NCBI GenBank assembly: GCA_017543645.1
Contig: JAFYFR010000148.1
Coordinates: 1 to 10,875 of the forward strand
From: Bacteroidales bacterium
GTDB taxonomy: Bacteria > Bacteroidota > Bacteroidia > Bacteroidales > UBA3824
DNA length: 10,875 nucleotides
Direction: 5' to 3'
Below are positions 5,339 through 10,875 of this stretch, piece after piece (positions within the stretch are counted from its first letter, which is position 1; every line of letters begins with the position of its first letter). A program made the translations under genes and the position numbers. Under the pieces are notes generated by a model that was not told the origin of the DNA, did no database searches, and saw nothing but the letters and a program-made list of their open reading frames with translations.

Positions 5339-8098
5339 TTATTGTATTGTATAATTATATAAGTAATTGTCCTTGCCTCCAATAATAAGGTTGAAGTTTT
5401 CGGCGTTGCCGAATTTAGTAATGCTGAATTCGGTGATTCCGTTTATGGGAAAGTCCTTTTGGATTTGCGCCTTGTTGTTGAGCAGGTACGCCTTGTCGCT
5501 CTCCTTGCAGGTGATTCCTATTTTTGTGTTGTTGTTGCCGAACTTGAAAATTATCGGCTTGCCCGTAACGTCGCCGTCGAAGAAACAGTCTCCGATTTTT
5601 TCGTATTTGTGGTTGAATATTTCCAAGCAGTTGTTGTCGGTGTAGATGTATTCGCACAGTCCGTCGCCGTTGATGTCTTCCATCACGAAATTGTGGTTGA
5701 TGCTGTAGCTCTTGATTTTTTTTGTTTCCGACGAGCCGTCCATGTTGATGTATTCTATTTCGCCGGCTGAGTTGGTGGTAACGAACCTTACGTTGTAGAC
5801 GTTGCCGGATGCCTCGATATAGTACCTTGTCTTGGGAGCTTTTGGAAAATTGCGCGTAGGCACAATCCTCGGCTCGCCACGGCGGTTGAGAATGTAGGTT
5901 TTCAGGTTGTCGGCAAAAACCAAATATTCGTTGTCGTTGTATTTTATGTATTGCACTGGTGTAATAATTTTTTCTTTTGTTTCTACGGGCGTCCATGTGT
6001 TAAGCGGCGTTCCTTCTTTGGTGTAAAGATACAGTTTTTTATTATTGCATGGAATAAAAATTCGGTAGTTTCCATCATTTTCGTAATCATAAAGCGAAAT
6101 TTCACTCGAAATGCCTTCCTTTATTTCTATCGGATAGTTTTCTACATAGTTGCCGTTCTTGTCGATGCAGTGTAGTGAGGTCTCTGTGGCAAATAGGTAC
6201 TGGATTTTTCCGTTTCGGTAATAGTCTATCTGGTAAATCTGTCCTACGATGTCTTCGGGAAGTTGTTTTTTCCAGAGTTTTTTGCCGTCCTTGTTGATTA
6301 GGTAGATTTTTTTCGAGTCGTCTTGGATGAGAATGTTGTTTTCGCCGGTTTCAAAGTTTCTCACAATCTGTGGTTTTATGATGGCTGTGCTGTCCAGAGG
6401 CGTTTTCCATTTGATAAGTCGCTCGGCTTCTATCACGTCGCTGTAGTTTACTACCGAGTAGGTGTAAAATTTGTTGTTAGTCTTGCTTACCTGTAGAGCA
6501 GCAGAACGGAAGTTTTTGAGCTTGCCGAAGTTTTTGAGATAATCGTTTTTGTTTTCGTTGTTGAGGATTTCGGCTATCGAGTTTTTGTTGTACAGCAGGT
6601 CGGTGTAGTAGAAAATGTTGCTTTCGCTGTTGGTAAGTTTCTTGAATTCTTTGTAGTACGAGTTTTTGTCAAGTGTTTTGCCGCCCTCTATTGCGTTAAC
6701 ATACTCCTTGATTGCGTTTAGGTTTTGTGTAAAAATCAATTTTGAATCGTAAAAAGCCACGTAGCTGTAGTCCATCGTTCCGAAAATCTCGCCAAAATAT
6801 GTTGCAAACAGGTTTTTTATCGGGAAAAAGTACGCGGGTATCTTGTTTTTGTTTTGCGACACTATCGAATATGCTATTTCGGTATCTTTTTTATTGTTTT
6901 TCTGTTTGTATTGGTTAACTATCTGAAGTATTGTCTTTTGTGCAAGGTCTTCATCGTCGGTTTCAGCTATGATGTAGTTGTCGTTGGCTCTTACTGCGAT
7001 GCTATAATCGGTTGTAAATTCTGTGATTCTTTTGTATACGATTTTATAAATATTCTCTTCGAGATTCACCTTGTATTGTTTCCGGTTGGCGTTGTCTATC
7101 TGGTCGTAGTCGCTTTTTTTGTTGCTGGCGTTGAGGTAGGTTTTGTAGTTGTTTTTGAAAACCTCCATATCTGAGATACCGATAGATGCAAACTGAATGG
7201 TTTTGCCGGGAATGTACTCCTCAAACGAGTTTGACACAGGACTTTGCCCGTTGAAAATATTGATAAACGCGCCCGATTTCTCTATTGCGCTGCTATATCC
7301 CGAGAGTGTTGCGCTGTGATCTTGTGAGGAGAAGTCCAATACCGACCAGTCGGCAAATTTCGACACTCTTTTGGTTACGGATCTTTTGGCTGAATTAAAC
7401 TGCGGCCCTATTATCTCGTAGAATCTTTCATAATTTATTATGAGGTTTACGTCCACGTCATTTCCCTTGAGTGCGATAATCTGATTGAGAGGTTTTAGGT
7501 CTGCAATGTTGTTGTCGTTCTTGAGCTGGCGGATTGCGTTTTGTATATGTATGTCGGAGTAGCTGAACAGCATAAATCCTTTGTAATATGCAAAATAGAG
7601 AACGTCCTGCTTTTTTTTAAGCGGTATGCTTCCGATTTTTACCTCCTCGTGTGTTGAAAACTGGATTTTTGTGTCGTTGTCCTGAGTGATTTTTTGGATG
7701 GTGTTAATGATGGTCTGTGCTGCCTGCTTGCCAACCAGCATTGCTATTATCGCATTTATTTTGTGTCCGTTGTTGTGAAACGAGATAGCGCATTTTTTGC
7801 TTCTGATGTCGGCTCTCAGCTTGTCTTCTTTGGCGAGAATATCGCTAATGTCTGATATTATTTTATCAGCCGATTGAATTTGCTTTATGGATTTGAGGTC
7901 GTTCCATAGTGGGTTGTCTGACTTGATTTTTTGAGCAAGCGAAACTAAGTCGTTTGCCACAAAGATGAAACTTGCATCTGGCGGAATAGCTTTGAAAACA
8001 GGATCGGCAGAATGATTTTCATCAACTTCGCCCCAGCAGCTGCTCATTACGGCTATGGTGGCAAGTAAGATTGTGATATATTTGATTAGTTTCGTCAT
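5339..8098 (-). CDS. Large lipoprotein: DUF3352-like region fused to a C-terminal beta-propeller
   Basis: 919 residues. The signal peptide ends in V-M-S-S-C, giving C21 as the lipid anchor, followed by W-G-E-V-D-E. Residues about 33-565 resemble DUF3352: an opening I-P-P-D-A-S-F-I-F-V-A-N and three similar hairpin-plus-helix units near 171-192 (G-F-M-L-F-S-Y-S-D), 372-394 (N-Y-I-I-A-E-T-D-D) and 451-471 (S-K-L-I-F-T-Q-N). Residues about 566-919 are a repeat region. Turn motifs recur at 604 (DGKKLW), 648 (NGNYVE), 695 (EGTPLN), 740 (RGEPRI), 787 (DGSSET), 831 (KYEKIG) and 876 (KAQIQK), a spacing of 44-47 residues. This fits a seven- or eight-bladed propeller of the PQQ/FG-GAP kind. D808-I-N-G-D-G and D671-Y-E-N-D-G look like the calcium-loop motifs of FG-GAP propellers. 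No enzyme motif is seen; a binding or scaffolding role is inference. First gene of the operon. Confidence 0.8.
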   Translation of the reverse strand: MTKLIKYITILLATIAVMSSCWGEVDENHSADPVFKAIPPDASFIFVANDLVSLAQKIKSDNPLWNDLKSIKQIQSADKIISDISDILAKEDKLRADIRSKKCAISFHNNGHKINAIIAMLVGKQAAQTIINTIQKITQDNDTKIQFSTHEEVKIGSIPLKKKQDVLYFAYYKGFMLFSYSDIHIQNAIRQLKNDNNIADLKPLNQIIALKGNDVDVNLIINYERFYEIIGPQFNSAKRSVTKRVSKFADWSVLDFSSQDHSATLSGYSSAIEKSGAFINIFNGQSPVSNSFEEYIPGKTIQFASIGISDMEVFKNNYKTYLNASNKKSDYDQIDNANRKQYKVNLEENIYKIVYKRITEFTTDYSIAVRANDNYIIAETDDEDLAQKTILQIVNQYKQKNNKKDTEIAYSIVSQNKNKIPAYFFPIKNLFATYFGEIFGTMDYSYVAFYDSKLIFTQNLNAIKEYVNAIEGGKTLDKNSYYKEFKKLTNSESNIFYYTDLLYNKNSIAEILNNENKNDYLKNFGKLKNFRSAALQVSKTNNKFYTYSVVNYSDVIEAERLIKWKTPLDSTAIIKPQIVRNFETGENNILIQDDSKKIYLINKDGKKLWKKQLPEDIVGQIYQIDYYRNGKIQYLFATETSLHCIDKNGNYVENYPIEIKEGISSEISLYDYENDGNYRIFIPCNNKKLYLYTKEGTPLNTWTPVETKEKIITPVQYIKYNDNEYLVFADNLKTYILNRRGEPRIVPTRNFPKAPKTRYYIEASGNVYNVRFVTTNSAGEIEYINMDGSSETKKIKSYSINHNFVMEDINGDGLCEYIYTDNNCLEIFNHKYEKIGDCFFDGDVTGKPIIFKFGNNNTKIGITCKESDKAYLLNNKAQIQKDFPINGITEFSITKFGNAENFNLIIGGKDNYLYNYTIQ

Positions 8099-8136
8099 TG
8101 TGTCTTTCCCTGTTTCGACTATATTGTTTTCAAATA

Positions 8137-8144
8137 CGAAGTTA
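8137..8144 (-). promoter_or_regulatory. Possible -7 promoter box for the three-gene lipoprotein/barrel operon
   Basis: On the minus strand these bases read TAACTTCG, one mismatch from TAnnTTTG, ending 38 bases before the ATG at 8098. It is the best -7 candidate I found in the upstream region. No TTTG lies at the usual -33 distance, so the assignment is weak and rests mainly on position: an operon must start here, and the region upstream holds no other gene. Confidence 0.3.
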
Positions 8145-8512
8145 GTAATTAAATCTTAGTTTTGCTCCTTTTTCGCTAAAATTTTCAGTTATGTTTTTGT
8201 TTGTCTAATATTTTGTTAAAATAAACGGTATTTTGGTTTTTATATTTAATTTACATTTCTGAATTTTATATTTTTTATGCTAATATGTTGAAATTTAGCG
8301 TTATATATTTTTGTTTTCACAATTGTAATATTGTTATGGTTAACAATTGGAAACGTATATCGTATTTCTTTTCTCCTATAATTATAATGTCGATTTGTTT
8401 GTTTTTAATTTTGTTTGATTTTTTAGATTAATTCTGTTCTATACTTATCTTATGTTTATTTATAATATTCAAAAATTAAAGTTTTATGTAAATTATCATC
8501 TCCGAATCCTTT

Positions 8513-8572
8513 GGATATTTGCCGCCATGCCGACCGATGGATTTAAATATCCATTTTTTAGGCGGATATTGC
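8513..8572. repeat. Structured inverted-repeat island downstream of the ADP-ribosylglycohydrolase gene
   Basis: An outer pair CCGCC (8522-8526) and GGCGG (8561-8565) encloses an inner hairpin ATGGAT (8537-8542) with ATCCAT (8549-8554). A T run at 8554-8559 directly follows the inner hairpin on the plus strand. GGATATTTGC (8513-8522) and GGATATTGC (8564-8572) form an imperfect direct repeat around it. It starts 4 bases past the stop codon of the minus-strand gene. In that direction no U tract follows the stem, so it may be a 3'-end structure rather than a classical terminator. Confidence 0.4.
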
Positions 8573-8575
8573 AGT

Positions 8576-9337
8576 TTATCTGAATTTTGCAATAAATTCG
8601 GCTATAACGGCTTTTATCTCAGCGGGGAGATACTTAAACGCCTTTTCTTTAATTTCCTGAGGGATAGGATAATACGCTTCGGCAATAGAACCGGCAATGG
8701 CTGCTGTCGTGTCGGTGTCGCCACCTATCTCCACGGCTTTGCGTATGGTGTTTTCAAAACTGTCTGCCTCAACGAAGCATTGTATAGCCTCGGGGACGGT
8801 TTCCATACAGCTGTCGCTCATTTTGTTTACCTCGTTGAGAATGGGCAGGTCGTAGTCGTATTCGTCTTTTACATAGTCGGGAATATCCTCCTTAACGATT
8901 TTGCGGTTTCGCAGCTTGTAGATCAGCGATGCCACGCAGACAGCTCCCTTGATGCCTTCGGGATGGCTGTGAGTAGGTTTTGCCGATTTTGCAGCCTCTT
9001 TTAGGGTTTTTTGCTCGGAGTCGAAAGCCCAGCCTATCGCGCTCACACGCATTGCCGAGCCGTTGCCCCAGCTGTCGTATGGCTTGTGTTCCGAATTGTT
9101 TAGCCAGTTTACAAACCTGCTGCCGTATCCTCCGAATGGAAACGGATATTTCTTGCACCATTTTACAAGGTTTTCGCCGTAGTCTAATCCGTTGATAACG
9201 GCGTCGGCGATAGCCACGGTGCAGATAGTGTCGTCTGTAAAGGCACATTCTGACGAAAACAGCGGAAAATTGATCATGTTTCGTCCGCCGTATTCGTATC
9301 TTGAGCCTACAATGTCGCCTATGATTGCTCCTAACAT
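8576..9337 (-). CDS. ADP-ribosylglycohydrolase family protein (DraG/ARH-like)
   Basis: 253 residues, a normal length for a compact bacterial member of the ADP_ribosyl_GH family. The family's dinuclear metal-site motifs are intact: G-D-I-V-G-S near the start (7-12), T34-D-D-T37, and G-G-D-T-D-T-T at 205-211, with D35, D36, D207, D209 and T210 as probable metal ligands by comparison with DraG. G-N-G-S-A-M-R at 91-97 and T-H-S-H-P-E-G at 122-128 also fit. Known members remove ADP-ribose from modified proteins or hydrolyse related ADP-ribose compounds; the substrate here cannot be predicted. No signal peptide, so cytoplasmic. The ATG at 9335-9337 begins the conserved M-L-G-A-I-I-G-D and follows the channel gene by 23 bases with no promoter motif between, so it is probably translated from the channel transcript. 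No ADP-ribosyltransferase gene is visible nearby. Confidence 0.92.
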   Translation of the reverse strand: MLGAIIGDIVGSRYEYGGRNMINFPLFSSECAFTDDTICTVAIADAVINGLDYGENLVKWCKKYPFPFGGYGSRFVNWLNNSEHKPYDSWGNGSAMRVSAIGWAFDSEQKTLKEAAKSAKPTHSHPEGIKGAVCVASLIYKLRNRKIVKEDIPDYVKDEYDYDLPILNEVNKMSDSCMETVPEAIQCFVEADSFENTIRKAVEIGGDTDTTAAIAGSIAEAYYPIPQEIKEKAFKYLPAEIKAVIAEFIAKFR

Positions 9338-9360
9338 GGTTTGATGGTTTTATGAGGTTG

Positions 9361-10875
9361 TTAAATAATGTTTGCTAAATTCGACCGGTCGGATGGTGAA
9401 AGTTGGTAAAGCTTGAGCCCGAAATCGTTGATTACTATGAAAAGATGCTCAAAAAATGCCGACTGCACTTTTTCAAACGCCGCCCATTCTGTGATTTTGG
9501 TGAATGCGTATATCTCAACCGGCACGCCTGTTGACGTGGGCTGCATCTGACGTATCATCAGGTGTCCGTTTTCTACAAATATGCCGTCTTTTTCTACAAT
9601 GCGGTTGAAAACGCTGTGAGGCATCAGCTCGTTGTTTACAAAATCGTATTCAAGCCCGTAAGTTACTGGGTAGTATGTTTTTGGGTCTTTGCGGTCGACC
9701 TCCACTTTGTGTCCCCGGCTCTTGATAAACTTTGCGAAATCTTTGATATACAGGTTGCCGTTTTCGTCGGTGTCGAGATAATCCTCGGATTGGGCGCCGT
9801 TGATTTTCAGAAACTCCTCTTTGTTGTCGATTATGTACTCCTCCCGAGAGCCTTTCTTGTTTTTCACCACAGTGGGTTTGTATTTTTTGAACACTTGGAA
9901 GTTGGCTCTGATGTAGAGTTCCACATATTGTCTGAATAGTTCGATGTTCGACATCTCCATTTTGTCAAAATCTGTCGAAGGGATACCGTTACCGATTTTC
10001 TCCTGACGTTCTTTGATATAGTCGTTGAGCAGCGTGTATTTCGAAATCTTTTTGAGAAACTCGTCGTCAACAGCCTTAATGCTCTGCGCGTCGAACAGCA
10101 GTGTGCGTTTGATGCGGCGGGCTTTGGTTTCTTGCATGTTGCTCCAATTTATAAACGATTCGCTCATAAGCGATGCCGTGGGAATGGTAACAATGCTGTT
10201 GTCGAAGTTTCGCACTTTTACTGTGGTGAGGTTGATGTCTACCACGTGCCCCTCAACATTGCGGCTCGACATTGTAATCCAATCATCTTTTTTTATCATA
10301 TTCATGGTAGAGAGTTGAATAGATGCCACAAATCCCGAAATTGAGTCCTTGAATACAAGCATCAGCACAGCCGACATTCCTGCAAGACCTGTGAGTAATG
10401 CGTCGGGACTTTTACCGAGTATTATCGATATGGTTAATATTAGGCTGATAAGTATGGTGATGATTTTTGCCACTTGTGCGTAACCCTTGAAACTCATTTT
10501 GCGACGTTTTTGACGCATAATAGAATCAAGAATGTCGTTGGCAGCGTTAAGTGCTTTGAGCACCGTCATCATTACAGAGAAAATATTGTATACATAACAT
10601 GCTGTGCGTATGTGTTTTACCCAATCGCTATCGGTGATGGCAAACTGTATTAGGTAATAAATAATGGCAGCGGGAACCATGTGCGACAGCGGAATAAGCA
10701 CTTTGTGTTTTACAAGTTCGTCGTCGTACTTGTTTTCGGTTTTGGTAACGATGGTGTGAACCACGCGGTTGATTATCAACTTGGTGATGAAGTAACTGAT
10801 AAAGCAGATAATGGCAATTATCAACATATTGATAATGCCTTTAAATATAATAGCCCAATCTTCTGATATGCCCCA
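9361..10875 (-). CDS. YbdG-like MscS-family mechanosensitive ion channel, 5' end outside the window
   Basis: Inner-membrane small-conductance mechanosensitive channel. The frame stays open to the window edge. The ATG at 10825-10827 falls inside a continuous hydrophobic helix, preceded in frame by W-A-I-I-F-K-G-I-I-N, so the true start is probably a few codons beyond 10875. Numbered from that internal Met, hydrophobic segments lie at about 1-19, 48-65, 75-92 and 118-137. The pore-lining helix is S-P-D-A-L-L-T-G-L-A-G-M-S-A-V-L-M-L-V-F (140-159), with K-D-S-I-S-G-F after it. The beta domain has G-H-V-V-D-I-N-L-T-T-V-K-V-R-N (193-207). The C-terminal part ends with M-I-R-Q-M-Q-P and V-P-V-E-I-Y-A-F-T. 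These match E. coli YbdG as I recall it. Oddity: about 108 residues (312-419) are inserted between two blocks that are nearly adjacent in YbdG, including an EF-hand-like loop at 352-363. First visible gene of a pair with the ADP-ribosylglycohydrolase gene. Confidence 0.9.
   Translation of the reverse strand, partial: WGISEDWAIIFKGIINMLIIAIICFISYFITKLIINRVVHTIVTKTENKYDDELVKHKVLIPLSHMVPAAIIYYLIQFAITDSDWVKHIRTACYVYNIFSVMMTVLKALNAANDILDSIMRQKRRKMSFKGYAQVAKIITILISLILTISIILGKSPDALLTGLAGMSAVLMLVFKDSISGFVASIQLSTMNMIKKDDWITMSSRNVEGHVVDINLTTVKVRNFDNSIVTIPTASLMSESFINWSNMQETKARRIKRTLLFDAQSIKAVDDEFLKKISKYTLLNDYIKERQEKIGNGIPSTDFDKMEMSNIELFRQYVELYIRANFQVFKKYKPTVVKNKKGSREEYIIDNKEEFLKINGAQSEDYLDTDENGNLYIKDFAKFIKSRGHKVEVDRKDPKTYYPVTYGLEYDFVNNELMPHSVFNRIVEKDGIFVENGHLMIRQMQPTSTGVPVEIYAFTKITEWAAFEKVQSAFFEHLFIVINDFGLKLYQLSPSDRSNLANII

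Larger units (their letters stand above)
8099..8575. other. 477-base AT-rich intergenic region between two minus-strand units
   Basis: It separates the start of the propeller lipoprotein gene (8098) from the stop of the ADP-ribosylglycohydrolase gene (8576). It is far richer in A/T than the flanking genes from about 8140 to 8500. I find no convincing ORF, tRNA or riboswitch in it. Its left end should hold the promoter of the lipoprotein operon. Its right end (8513-8572) is a GC-richer, structured island. A chance-level plus-strand TAATTTTG (8406-8413) also matches the -7 consensus, but it has no gene downstream. Confidence 0.8.

Noticed and set aside
5329..5382. Upstream ATG start (5380-5382) for the middle lipoprotein
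   Set aside because: It would overlap the preceding gene and bury the lipoprotein signal peptide behind 18 extra residues.
2758..8098. Type IX secretion or Sus-type polysaccharide utilisation locus
   Set aside because: I see no C-terminal sorting domain, no TonB-dependent receptor, no SusD-like protein and no glycoside hydrolase.
8519..9004. 161-codon plus-strand ORF
   Set aside because: Mostly antisense to the ADP-ribosylglycohydrolase gene, whose motifs are intact; the plus-strand product shows no family features.
8576..9337. Toxin-antitoxin or defence module based on ADP-ribosylation
   Set aside because: There is no transferase or toxin partner next to the glycohydrolase; the left neighbour is intergenic and the right neighbour is a channel.
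10825..10827. ATG taken as the start of the mechanosensitive channel
   Set aside because: The frame continues to the window edge with hydrophobic sequence that aligns with the first helix region of YbdG, so the gene is treated as partial.

Overview
The window looks like a chromosomal segment from a member of the Bacteroidota, most likely Bacteroidales. The evidence is: a DUF5723-type outer-membrane barrel, lipoproteins with acidic residues right after the lipidated cysteine, a TAnnTTTG-type -7 promoter box, start codons without Shine-Dalgarno sequences, and A/C-rich coding strands. It carries seven protein genes, two of them cut by the window edges. I see no RNA gene, CRISPR array, insertion sequence or phage gene.

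Layout from left to right. Positions 1-299 (+) hold the C-terminal end of a VanW-family protein. Its stop codon abuts the stop of a convergent gene (300-2546, -) for a CPA2-type cation/proton antiporter with an extra membrane block and two RCK_C (TrkA_C) domains. Positions 2547-2757 hold the antiporter promoter and a perfect-palindrome terminator. Next comes a tight three-gene minus-strand operon, read from right to left. Its first gene (8098-5339) encodes a large lipoprotein made of a DUF3352-like region fused to a beta-propeller. The second (5328-4213) encodes an unrecognised lipoprotein with an acidic N-terminus. The third (4194-2758) encodes a DUF5723-family outer-membrane beta-barrel. The gaps are 10 and 18 bases, and the terminator lies just after the barrel gene. 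A 477-base AT-rich intergenic region (8099-8575) follows, with a small structured island at its right end. Last is a minus-strand pair: a YbdG-like MscS-family mechanosensitive channel (9361 to beyond the window) followed 23 bases later by an ADP-ribosylglycohydrolase-family gene (9337-8576).

How the genes may work together. The operon 8098-2758 predicts one barrel and two lipoproteins, all probably at the outer membrane, and is the best candidate for an undescribed envelope system; its substrate or function cannot be read from sequence. The antiporter and the mechanosensitive channel both belong to ion and osmotic homeostasis but lie in separate transcription units. The channel carries an insertion of roughly 108 residues with an EF-hand-like loop, which I do not know from E. 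coli YbdG.
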